A stretch of 5,168 nt of DNA, taken from Flavobacteriales bacterium (GTDB lineage: Bacteria > Bacteroidota > Bacteroidia > Flavobacteriales_D > Crocinitomicaceae). Positions 1-5,168 of this stretch are shown in pieces; positions within the stretch are counted from its first letter, which is position 1; each line of letters opens with the position of its first letter. A program made the translations under genes and the position numbers. The notes under the pieces are model-generated. The model did not search any database. It was not told the DNA's origin and saw nothing but the letters and a program-made list of their open reading frames with translations. Where the stretch lies: the NCBI GenBank assembly GCA_947476515.1, contig CANJQZ010000158.1, positions 1-5,168 of the forward strand, in the 5' to 3' direction.

Positions 1-1044
1 CATCATTTTGCTGATGTTTGTTTTGCCTTTCAAACCAATAGACATACCGATGTCGCTTCCTTTTTAAACTATTTTGAAGACAATAAAGATAAAATTGCGA
101 TTCAACTTCCATCATCAAGAGATGCGATTCAAATTATGACCATTCATAAATCAAAAGGTTTAGAATTTCCAGTTGTTATCATCCCTCAATTAGACTTTCA
201 CTTAAGTCCGATTAGTTTCAATAAATATCTTATAGATGCTGGGGAACAAGTTCTTTATAAAAATATTAGTCCCAATAGTAAAATTAAAGCGGTAAAAGAT
301 TATTCCATGATCGAACAAGAACTTGTTGTTACCGACAAAATGAATATGTGTTATGTTGCTTTAACCCGAGCGGAAGATCGTTTGTATGCCTTTAATTACT
401 ACAAGAAAAAGGAATTTGGCGCAATGGTTAATAGGGCATTAGGATCGATGCAGGAGGGTGTCACAGAAACAGATGGGCAAATCATTTATCAAGCTGGGAC
501 ACCTCAATTAAAAATAGAAAAAGAAATCGATAAAGACTCCTTTTATAAACCAATAGAACATACAGACCGACTGTGGTTTCCTCAAATTGTATTGAGGGAT
601 TTAAATCAAAGAGACCCTTCCGAAGAAGTGAAATTTGGAAATCAGTTTCACCTCTTACTGGCTCAGGTAAATAAAGTAGAAGAATTGGATCAGGCAATAG
701 AAAGTTTATTGGAAACAGGGCAAATCACCAAAGAACAAGAGCCTTTATTAAGAGAAAAAGCTACTTCACTGCTTAATAATCCTCAATACCAAGACTTGGT
801 TGACCGTTCCATAAAGACAAAAAGTGAACCTTGGATTTTAGTTTCAGAATCAGAAACCAAACGACCTGATAAATTATTTATCTATGCAGATAAGATTGTG
901 GTGATTGATTTCAAAACCGGGTTAAGAAAAGATAAAGATCAGCAGCAAATTTCTGCTTATAAAAAACTGCTAGAAGAAATGATGCACTTACCAGTTGATT
1001 CCTTCTTATATTATACTAATGAAGGTGTATTAGTTGCTTGTTAA
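1..1044 (+). CDS. UvrD/AddA-type helicase-exonuclease, C-terminal part (5' end outside window)
   Basis: The frame is open from base 1, so the ATG at 136 is internal: it lies just before helicase motif V, and coding sequence continues in frame upstream of it. The visible 347 residues are the C-terminal third or so of a superfamily 1A helicase-nuclease. Motif V is TIHKSKGLEF (residues 47-56) and motif VI is YVALTRAEDR (119-128), whose Arg is the usual ATP-contacting finger. A RecB/AddA-like PD-(D/E)XK nuclease domain follows: a G-N-Q-F-H-L-L-L segment near 214-221 with the conserved His, then D291, the D303-F-K305 catalytic pair followed by TG, and Q316-x-x-x-Y320. All expected nuclease residues are present, so it should be active. 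Such proteins unwind and resect double-strand DNA ends for RecA-dependent repair, usually with an AddB-like partner, which is not in this window. The stop at 1042-1044 lies inside the convergent neighbour. The family is secure; AddA versus RecB or another UvrD-nuclease fusion cannot be settled from this fragment. Confidence 0.93.
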   Translation, partial: HHFADVCFAFQTNRHTDVASFLNYFEDNKDKIAIQLPSSRDAIQIMTIHKSKGLEFPVVIIPQLDFHLSPISFNKYLIDAGEQVLYKNISPNSKIKAVKDYSMIEQELVVTDKMNMCYVALTRAEDRLYAFNYYKKKEFGAMVNRALGSMQEGVTETDGQIIYQAGTPQLKIEKEIDKDSFYKPIEHTDRLWFPQIVLRDLNQRDPSEEVKFGNQFHLLLAQVNKVEELDQAIESLLETGQITKEQEPLLREKATSLLNNPQYQDLVDRSIKTKSEPWILVSESETKRPDKLFIYADKIVVIDFKTGLRKDKDQQQISAYKKLLEEMMHLPVDSFLYYTNEGVLVAC

Positions 1045-1716
1045 GACTTGAGCTTCAATAGCACTTTTCAAAAATGTATAAATAATTGGATGAGGAATAT
1101 CTCGAGTAGAGGATACTTGAGGATAAAATGCGCAGGCTACAAAAAACATTTTTTCCTTCATGCTGAAAATTTCAGGATCTTCAAATTGATTTAGAGCTTC
1201 AATATCAATCAAGGAGCCTGATAATTCTTGAATCAATTTTGGGTAAAGACTGTAGCGTGTGGCAGACAATTCCGTGAGTGTAAAATTCTCATACAATTTA
1301 CTAAAAGCTCTTGAATTTGGGAGAATTTCAATCTTTTCAAAATAAGGTCCAGTAGTTAAGTTTTCCGAAATTAATTTCTCCCCTGTTCCATTGAGTTGAT
1401 GAAAAGCAATGAGGTATTCTAAGATCAACTTAAAAGATTCTCCAGTAATTAAAACCGGCTTTTTAAGGTCAAGAAGTCGTTTGAAAATCCCATTCAAATA
1501 AAATGGATTTTGGTAAGGCCCTGGAGCAATCCAGAAGGCATCATATTGATCGTAATAAATGGGTTTTTGTTGGGCGGCTTCACCCACTTTAATCCAATAA
1601 TAATTGATTTCTAATTCTAAAAATGCGGCAGCATGATCTAAGGATAAATTCGTTGCGTGATGTGCATTGAAAGTAAAATTATAATCTCCAATGATGGCAA
1701 TTTTCAATCGGTTCAT
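1030..1716 (-). CDS. CTP synthase C-terminal-like (class I glutamine amidotransferase fold) protein, catalytic residues lost
   Basis: This 228-residue protein matches the amidotransferase half of CTP synthase along its whole length, without the synthetase half. Visible correspondences are KIAIIGDYN (5-13) for the first strand, LDHAAAFL (26-33) for the following helix, the WIAPGPYQNP loop (62-71) for the oxyanion-side V-P-G-G loop, PVLITGESF (87-95) for the nucleophile elbow, RYSLYPKLIQEL (154-165) for the R-H-R-Y-E-V segment, and FFVACAFYPQ...PHP (191-210) for F-V-A-C-Q-F-H-P-E...HP. The elbow has no Cys (Thr91 or Ser94 there), and the catalytic His and Glu are Tyr198 and Gln200. The only Cys is C195, outside the active site. 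It therefore should not hydrolyse glutamine. From memory it belongs to the stand-alone family named 'CTP synthase C-terminal region-related (seleno)protein', whose function is unknown to me. The gene starts 31 bp after the lipoprotein gene with no recognisable promoter between, so they are probably co-transcribed. Its last 15 bp overlap the helicase gene. Confidence 0.85.
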   Translation of the reverse strand: MNRLKIAIIGDYNFTFNAHHATNLSLDHAAAFLELEINYYWIKVGEAAQQKPIYYDQYDAFWIAPGPYQNPFYLNGIFKRLLDLKKPVLITGESFKLILEYLIAFHQLNGTGEKLISENLTTGPYFEKIEILPNSRAFSKLYENFTLTELSATRYSLYPKLIQELSGSLIDIEALNQFEDPEIFSMKEKMFFVACAFYPQVSSTRDIPHPIIYTFLKSAIEAQVLTSN

Positions 1717-1747
1717 GACGCTATTAAAATGCCATTAGACGGCAATA

Positions 1748-2386
1748 TTATTTTTTAAACCAACCAGAATACTTTCCGTTTTGAACATAAAGCGAATCCA
1801 CAGTACTTGTCAATGGATTTGTTCTATATACATAACAAGAGAAAGTACAATCAAACATAGAGTAATCTCCTGTATTGTCTGATTGTTGTTTAATGTTAGA
1901 AAAAGCCAAAGTTTGTGGCATTGGATTATTTTGCTTTGAAGTCCAGATAGCACTGTTCATATCAGTATAAGTAACTTCTAAACCAGACAAGCCTTGATTA
2001 GAAAAAATCTGATTGTTGACTGCAGATGCCGTATGAAAATCATTAAACATGGTTAGTGTTGGCTCTGTATTAGCAGCAGCATCCCAATTCAATGAACCGA
2101 ATTTTACACGAATAGCTCTCATATCTGATGGAGAAGTAATCTCTGACATGTAAACGCGTCTAGAAGGAAGTGGCGAAGGTGCAATATATTCATCTAGACC
2201 TGTATATCCTTTATAACCATTAACATTTTGAGTGAATTCAACTTGAGTACCCTGAACATATCCACTAAAAGAACAATTCAAATCAACTGTATTCACTGGA
2301 GGTGGAATTACTTCGTGTTCAATACAAGAAGATACGGAAATCAATAAGGCGATAGCCCCTAAAATTCTAGCAATTCGATTCATCAT
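1748..2386 (-). CDS. Putative lipoprotein of unknown function
   Basis: The protein has 212 residues. Its N-terminus is a type II signal peptide: Arg4 and Arg7, a hydrophobic run (8-18), and a lipobox ending V-S-S-C with lipidated Cys21. The residues after it are I-E-H-E. Acidic residues just after the Cys resemble the export signals that send Bacteroidota lipoproteins to the cell surface, but the match is loose. The mature part is rich in Ser, Thr, Asn and Tyr and looks like a beta-sandwich. Two segments resemble each other: C38-S-F-S-G-Y-V near the start and C180-T-F-S-C184-Y-V near the end, suggesting edge strands that may pair, possibly through disulfides. The end G-K-Y-S-G-W-F-K-K is a typical closing strand. 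I do not recognise a named family. The start is a double ATG (2386 or 2383); the choice does not affect the lipobox. A clear promoter lies 25 bp upstream, and it probably also serves the amidotransferase-like gene 31 bp downstream. Confidence 0.82.
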   Translation of the reverse strand: MMNRIARILGAIALLISVSSCIEHEVIPPPVNTVDLNCSFSGYVQGTQVEFTQNVNGYKGYTGLDEYIAPSPLPSRRVYMSEITSPSDMRAIRVKFGSLNWDAAANTEPTLTMFNDFHTASAVNNQIFSNQGLSGLEVTYTDMNSAIWTSKQNNPMPQTLAFSNIKQQSDNTGDYSMFDCTFSCYVYRTNPLTSTVDSLYVQNGKYSGWFKK

Positions 2387-2411
2387 AGTTAATAATTTAA
2401 GTCGCTTTAAA

Positions 2412-2443
2412 CAAAGTTAATGGAATTAACGCTAAAAATCAAA
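2412..2443 (-). promoter_or_regulatory. Bacteroidota housekeeping-type promoter of the lipoprotein gene
   Basis: On the - strand the -7 box TAACTTTG (2412-2419) is a perfect match to the Bacteroidota consensus TAnnTTTG, and TTTG at 2440-2443 forms the -33 box, with a 20-bp spacer. Transcription should begin roughly five bases past the -7 box, giving a leader of about 20 nt before the ATG at 2386. No purine-rich ribosome binding site is seen, which is normal for the phylum. This is the best-matching promoter in the window. Confidence 0.75.
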
Positions 2444-2568
2444 TTAAGATGCCTTTGCGCTATGAAAAAATAATATTTGCTTAATAATATATTCTATTTA
2501 ATGATCATTTGACTTGGATTATTAATAGAAAGCTTAATTCAAAATACTCAGCTGTACAATGCTTTTTA

Positions 2569-4116
2569 CTACTTCTTTATCATGGGTACCGTAATTAAAC
2601 CATTTTCTCCAATAACCTTTAAGATATAATGTCCAGCAGTCCAATTACTTGCATCAATAATATGTGCTTCATTATCATGAACATTGAATGAATTCAACAA
2701 TCGTCCTTCAGTAGTATAAACAAAGATCTGCTGAGCCATAAAATGTTTTTGGATAGAAATATTAAAAACATCAGCACTAGGATTTGGATAAATAAACAAA
2801 GCGGAAGCAGATTCTAGTGATGTAATTCCTACTTGAGAACCAACATTAGCAATGGCTGTCTCAATACAACCAGATGCATCGGTAATGGTAACTGTATAGG
2901 ACCCAAAAGCCAATCCTGTTATATCCGGGGTAGTTGCGCCACCAGGTGACCATAAATAAGTATAAGGACTTGTCCCTCCATTTACAACTACAGAAGCGGT
3001 TCCATCAAAAAACATCATTTCATCTGTGGTATTAGTTACAGTTGTTATCAAACTAGGTTGGGTAATGGTAATGGTTGTTTGAGCACTACAACCATTGGCA
3101 TCTGTAATACTATGATTTTGAGTTCCCGCGTATACCGTCATTAAACCAGTTCCAAGATAAGGAGCTGTGCCACCCGTCCCAGTTAACTGTATAGTTCCGG
3201 TGCTTCCAAAACATGGTATTGGACTTACAACGGAAGCAGAAGCAACAAACGCTACAGGTTGAGAAACAACTGCTGATTGTGAAACAACACATCCATTCGC
3301 ATCAGTTATTGTTGCTGTATAGGTGCCAGCAGGAATGTTAACTAAATCTTCAGATGTTGCGCCATTACTCCATTGATAACTTACTGGTGCAACAGCCCCA
3401 GAGGTAGAAAGATTTATTGATCCTGAACTTTGGACATTACATGGAATGTCAGTACTTGAAGTACTCGCAGTTAAATTGCAATTTGGTACAACAACACAGC
3501 CGTTTGCAGGTGCTTGAGAATAATTAAAAACCAAACTAGGACAAAGATAAAGCGTTGGAATACCGCCACTCATATTTAAGATAACTCCTGGTTCATGATA
3601 AATCACATGGATACCACCACTCATAGAAATGGTTGAGCCACTTTTTGCATAAACAGTATCAATACCTCCCCCTGTAATCATGGTAGCGCCAGACTCCAAG
3701 TAGATTTTCATGATTCCACCATCGGTCTGAAGTGTTTGATTTGCACAAACCCATTGTGGAGTAAATCCGCCATTAACAGTAGTGAATAAACTCACAGGAT
3801 TAGAATTAGAATATAAGATAGGTCCTGCGAGGTTACTTATACAAGTTGTCGAACTAGCAGAACAACCTACCGCATCTGTAACAATTACATTATAACATCC
3901 AGGCGGTAACATATTCAAATTTTGGGTAGTCGCACCATTACTCCAAGCATAGGAGTATGGAGCTGTTCCACCACCCACTGTCGAAGTAATACTTCCATTG
4001 GCTCCTCCTCCCATAGAATTATTCACAGCGGTGGTTAATATTAAATTACAAGGCTGTGCGAAAATGAAAAAATTCAGTGTGATACAACAGAAAAATAAGA
4101 TGATCTTGATTTTCAT
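2569..4116 (-). CDS. Secreted SprB-repeat protein with a 17-residue repeat module and T9SS sorting domain
   Basis: From the ATG at 4116 the protein has 515 residues. A Sec signal peptide (M-K-I-K, then a hydrophobic core, cleavage near F-A20/Q21) is followed by a SprB-type repeat (about 24-92), with the hallmark segments APYSYAWSNGAT and Y-N-V-I-V-T-D-A-V-G-C. Next comes an insert of five 17-residue units (116-200), then three more SprB-type repeats (about 214-287, 288-354, 355-427). The third is a variant without the YxYxWSNGAT core. The end (438-515) is a T9SS type A sorting domain with YPNPS (443-447) and G-H-Y-I-L-K-V. The protein should cross the outer membrane through T9SS, be cleaved there, and be anchored or released. 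SprB repeats are named after the gliding adhesin SprB; a role in adhesion or matrix is inference. An in-frame GTG at 4134 would add six residues, but it lies just before the predicted transcription start and spoils the short basic N-region, so I reject it. The gene appears monocistronic. Confidence 0.9.
   Translation of the reverse strand: MKIKIILFFCCITLNFFIFAQPCNLILTTAVNNSMGGGANGSITSTVGGGTAPYSYAWSNGATTQNLNMLPPGCYNVIVTDAVGCSASSTTCISNLAGPILYSNSNPVSLFTTVNGGFTPQWVCANQTLQTDGGIMKIYLESGATMITGGGIDTVYAKSGSTISMSGGIHVIYHEPGVILNMSGGIPTLYLCPSLVFNYSQAPANGCVVVPNCNLTASTSSTDIPCNVQSSGSINLSTSGAVAPVSYQWSNGATSEDLVNIPAGTYTATITDANGCVVSQSAVVSQPVAFVASASVVSPIPCFGSTGTIQLTGTGGTAPYLGTGLMTVYAGTQNHSITDANGCSAQTTITITQPSLITTVTNTTDEMMFFDGTASVVVNGGTSPYTYLWSPGGATTPDITGLAFGSYTVTITDASGCIETAIANVGSQVGITSLESASALFIYPNPSADVFNISIQKHFMAQQIFVYTTEGRLLNSFNVHDNEAHIIDASNWTAGHYILKVIGENGLITVPMIKK
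3517..3771 (-). repeat. Five tandem 17-codon (51-bp) units encoding a probable beta-solenoid
   Basis: Counting from the ATG at 4116, residues 116-200 split into five gap-free units of exactly 17 residues, each beginning Gly-Gly: GGFTPQWVCANQTLQTD, GGIMKIYLESGATMITG, GGIDTVYAKSGSTISMS, GGIHVIYHEPGVILNMS and GGIPTLYLCPSLVFNYS. The inner consensus is GGIxxxYxxxG with alternating hydrophobic residues. The period is also visible in the DNA: on the + strand TACCGCCACTCAT (3561), TACCACCACTCAT (3612), TACCTCC (3663) and TTCCACC (3714) are spaced exactly 51 bp. The first and last units diverge and both carry Cys at position 9 (C124 and C192), as expected of capping turns. The beta-solenoid fold is inference; the repeat itself is directly visible. 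Confidence 0.85.
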
Positions 4117-4135
4117 AGAAATAAGTTTAGTCACT

Positions 4136-4167
4136 CAAAACTAAGGAATTAACATGTGATAAACAAG
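4136..4167 (-). promoter_or_regulatory. Bacteroidota-type promoter of the SprB-repeat protein gene
   Basis: On the - strand TAGTTTTG (4136-4143) fits TAnnTTTG exactly. CTTG (4164-4167) stands in for the -33 TTTG, with a 20-bp spacer, the same geometry as the promoter at 2412-2443. The transcription start should fall near 4130, leaving about 14 nt before the ATG at 4116. The GTG at 4132-4134 would then be outside or at the very edge of the message, which supports the ATG start. Confidence 0.65.
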
Positions 4168-4237
4168 ATTTAAAATAATTTCTTCAACTTTCAGAAGACT
4201 TGTCAAAATTGAAAGATGTTTCATAAGAATGAGTCCT

Positions 4238-4267
4238 GCTTCGCTTTTCAAGCTTCGTAAGGCGAAG
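4238..4267. repeat. Competing short hairpins in GC-rich tRNA 3' flank
   Basis: On the + strand CTTCG (4253-4257) can pair with CGAAG (4263-4267) across a 5-nt loop. Alternatively CTTCGC (4239-4244) can pair with GCGAAG (4262-4267) across 17 nt. Both use the same right arm, so they exclude each other. No U-tract follows on either strand, so this is not a standard intrinsic terminator. It lies about 45-75 bp past the tRNA 3' end and upstream of the SprB-protein promoter. It could be part of a dispersed repeat or help end tRNA transcription; neither is shown. Confidence 0.4.
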
Positions 4268-4277
4268 GTGTGCAGTC

Positions 4278-4304
4278 ATCGCTCTCGCTCTACACGCTCG
4301 CTCT
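4278..4304. repeat. Imperfect direct repeats of (T)CGCTCT next to the tRNA
   Basis: TCGCTCT occurs three times on the + strand, at 4279-4285, 4285-4291 and 4298-4304. Two copies extend to the identical 8-mer CTCGCTCT, 13 bp apart (4284 and 4297). The related CTCGCTAG at 4316-4323 is inside the tRNA 3' half. This stretch is much richer in G and C than the surrounding intergenic DNA, which is unusual for this AT-rich genome. I do not recognise it as a known element. Confidence 0.45.
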
Positions 4305-4311
4305 GTTTTAG

Positions 4312-4383
4312 TGACCTCGCTAGGAATCGAACCTAGATCAAAAGTTTAGGAAACTTCTATTCTATCCGTTGAACTACGAAGTC
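4312..4383 (-). tRNA. tRNA-Arg (anticodon CCT)
   Basis: The - strand folds into a full cloverleaf of 72 nt. The acceptor stem is GACTTCG with CGAGGTC (one T-G wobble). The D arm is GTTC with GAAT around a loop containing GG. The anticodon stem is GAAGT with ACTTT and its loop is TTCCTAA, giving anticodon CCT, which reads the Arg codon AGG. A 4-nt variable region follows, then the T arm CTAGG-TTCGATT-CCTAG and discriminator A. CCA is not encoded (ACT follows), so it must be added after processing. All invariant T-loop positions are intact, so it should be functional. It has its own -7 box just upstream and sits between two T9SS cargo genes on the same strand. The 3' end of tRNA-Arg genes is a common integration site, but no integrase or duplicated tRNA end is visible here. 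Confidence 0.96.
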
Positions 4384-4390
4384 AAGGCCG

Positions 4391-4398
4391 CAAAATTA
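4391..4398 (-). promoter_or_regulatory. -7 promoter box for tRNA-Arg
   Basis: TAATTTTG on the - strand fits TAnnTTTG exactly and ends 7 nt before the mature tRNA 5' end, so the transcript would have almost no leader. The -33 position about 20 bp further up has only TTTCC, a weak match to TTTG. The short GC-rich GCGGCC run directly after the box may be a discriminator of the kind seen at stable-RNA promoters; that is inference. Confidence 0.6.
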
Positions 4399-4423
4399 AG
4401 GTAATTTTCGCTTTTAATGGAAA

Positions 4424-5168
4424 TTAAATTACAGCGAATTTCAATTGACCAACTTTTCCGTTTTTGGTAGTTCGTAGATAATAAATCCCTGTACGCACTA
4501 GAGGTAAATCAATGGTAACTGTAGTTGCATTTGCAAAGGTTCTTAGGATTAATTTTCCGTTTAAGTCATAAACTTCAATTTCCTGATTAATTTCCATTCC
4601 ACTGATATCGAAGCTTCCGTTATTAGGATTGGGAGAAACCTTCACCCCTTGGTAACTTAAATTATCTATGGAAGCACAAGCTTGTACGGTCATGGTAATA
4701 AATCCAGTCCCAATACATCCATTCACATCGGTAAAAGTTCCAGTTATTGAGAATTGACCAATACCAGCAACTCCTGGATAGAATTGATCACCTGTAACCG
4801 CAACTCCGGAGAAAATGGTTCCTACTTGATTGGAAGTCAATTGAACCGTAGCATCGGTAACACAAACTAAGTTACTACTAACTCCAGAAGAAATCGAAAC
4901 TACTGGAGGTGCTTGAACCGTAATATTCATAGAATAATTACTTGTTCCTGCTGCATTGGTTACTGTAAGCACTACAACATAGTTTCCTGAGGCTATATAA
5001 GAATAATTTGGATTTTGAAAATTAGATGTATTGTTGTCCCCAAAGTCCCAACTCCAAGTAGTTGGATTGTTACTGCTTAAATCATTAAAAGTAATTGCTG
5101 TTCCTTGACAAATAGTAGAAGTGCTCAAGGAGAAAGAGGCTACTGGTGCAACAGGTGCTTGAGCGATA
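4424..5168 (-). CDS. PKD-domain protein with T9SS sorting domain, C-terminal part (5' end outside window)
   Basis: The frame is open to the right edge. The first in-frame start-like codon is a TTG at 5128 inside a PKD domain, so this is the last 247 residues of a larger protein. A Pro/Ala/Val linker (A-P-V-A-P-V) leads into a PKD domain (about 8-88) with the diagnostic WSWDFGD (38-44) and a Y-x-x-x-G-x-Y-x-V-x-L-x-V-T-N strand pair. A second Ig-like domain follows (about 89-165), ending F-T-D-V-N-G-C-I-G, similar to the repeated modules of Bacteroidota adhesins. The type A T9SS sorting domain (about 169-247) shows V-S-P-N-P-N-N-G-S-F, I-E-V-Y-D-L-N-G-K and T-G-I-Y-Y-L-R-T. The protein should be secreted through T9SS. 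PKD domains are usually spacers or carbohydrate/protein-binding modules, and any catalytic domain would lie upstream, outside the window. The stop is 25 bp before the tRNA -7 box, and no terminator hairpin is seen. Confidence 0.9.
   Translation of the reverse strand, partial: IAQAPVAPVASFSLSTSTICQGTAITFNDLSSNNPTTWSWDFGDNNTSNFQNPNYSYIASGNYVVVLTVTNAAGTSNYSMNITVQAPPVVSISSGVSSNLVCVTDATVQLTSNQVGTIFSGVAVTGDQFYPGVAGIGQFSITGTFTDVNGCIGTGFITMTVQACASIDNLSYQGVKVSPNPNNGSFDISGMEINQEIEVYDLNGKLILRTFANATTVTIDLPLVRTGIYYLRTTKNGKVGQLKFAVI

Noticed and set aside
482..697. 71-codon open frame on the - strand inside the helicase-nuclease gene
   Set aside because: It lies wholly antisense to a strongly conserved coding region, its translation looks like no protein family, and it has no promoter.
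2481..2525. Inverted repeat TTAATAAT/ATTATTAA between the SprB-repeat and lipoprotein genes as a terminator
   Set aside because: It is all A and T with a 29-nt loop, so it would be unstable and is easily chance in such AT-rich DNA. The rest of 2387-2568 holds only the lipoprotein promoter.
3110..3292. 60-codon open frame on the - strand in another frame of the SprB-repeat gene
   Set aside because: The Cys/Ser/Trp-rich translation is the typical shadow of Gly/Thr/Val-rich repeats read out of frame.
3517..3771. CRISPR-like array because of the regular 51-bp spacing
   Set aside because: The repeats are imperfect, in frame and translated. There are no unique spacers, and the period matches a 17-residue protein repeat.
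4238..4383. Attachment site of an integrated element at the tRNA-Arg 3' end
   Set aside because: No direct copy of the tRNA 3' end and no integrase gene are seen. The shared AGCGAG hexamer is too short to be an att core.
5126..5128. TTG as a start codon for the PKD-domain protein
   Set aside because: The frame continues upstream to the window edge with PKD-type linker sequence, so this codon is an internal Leu.

Overview
The window looks like an ordinary chromosomal stretch from a low-GC member of the Bacteroidota, probably a marine or freshwater Flavobacteriales-type gliding or surface-colonising bacterium. Three things point there. Two proteins end in the type A C-terminal sorting domain of the type IX secretion system (T9SS), and one of them carries SprB-type repeats. 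Upstream regions contain the Bacteroidota promoter motif TAnnTTTG instead of an E. coli-like -10 box. There are no obvious Shine-Dalgarno sequences before the starts. I cannot name the species.

Left part (1-1044, + strand): the 3' end of a UvrD/AddA-type helicase-nuclease gene, cut by the window edge. It keeps helicase motifs V and VI and a complete PD-(D/E)XK nuclease domain. It converges with the next gene and overlaps it by 15 bp tail to tail (1030-1044).

Middle part (1030-2386, - strand): a probable two-gene unit read from a good promoter at 2412-2443. The first gene is a small unrecognised lipoprotein. The second, 31 bp downstream, is a homologue of the amidotransferase half of CTP synthase that has lost all three catalytic residues.

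Right part (2569-5168, - strand): two T9SS cargo proteins separated by a tRNA-Arg(CCT) gene. The downstream cargo (2569-4116) combines a signal peptide, four SprB-type repeats, an insert of five exact-length 17-residue repeats that looks like a small beta-solenoid, and a sorting domain. Its promoter at 4136-4167 shows that the true start is the ATG at 4116 rather than a GTG further upstream. The upstream cargo is cut by the window edge and shows a PKD domain, a second Ig-like domain and a sorting domain. Between the tRNA and the first cargo lies a short GC-rich stretch with direct repeats and two mutually exclusive hairpins.

I see no defence island, CRISPR array, integrase or insertion sequence, and no clear new multi-gene system. 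The most unusual items are the catalytically dead CTP-synthase-like amidotransferase and the 17-residue repeat module with matching cysteines in its first and last units.
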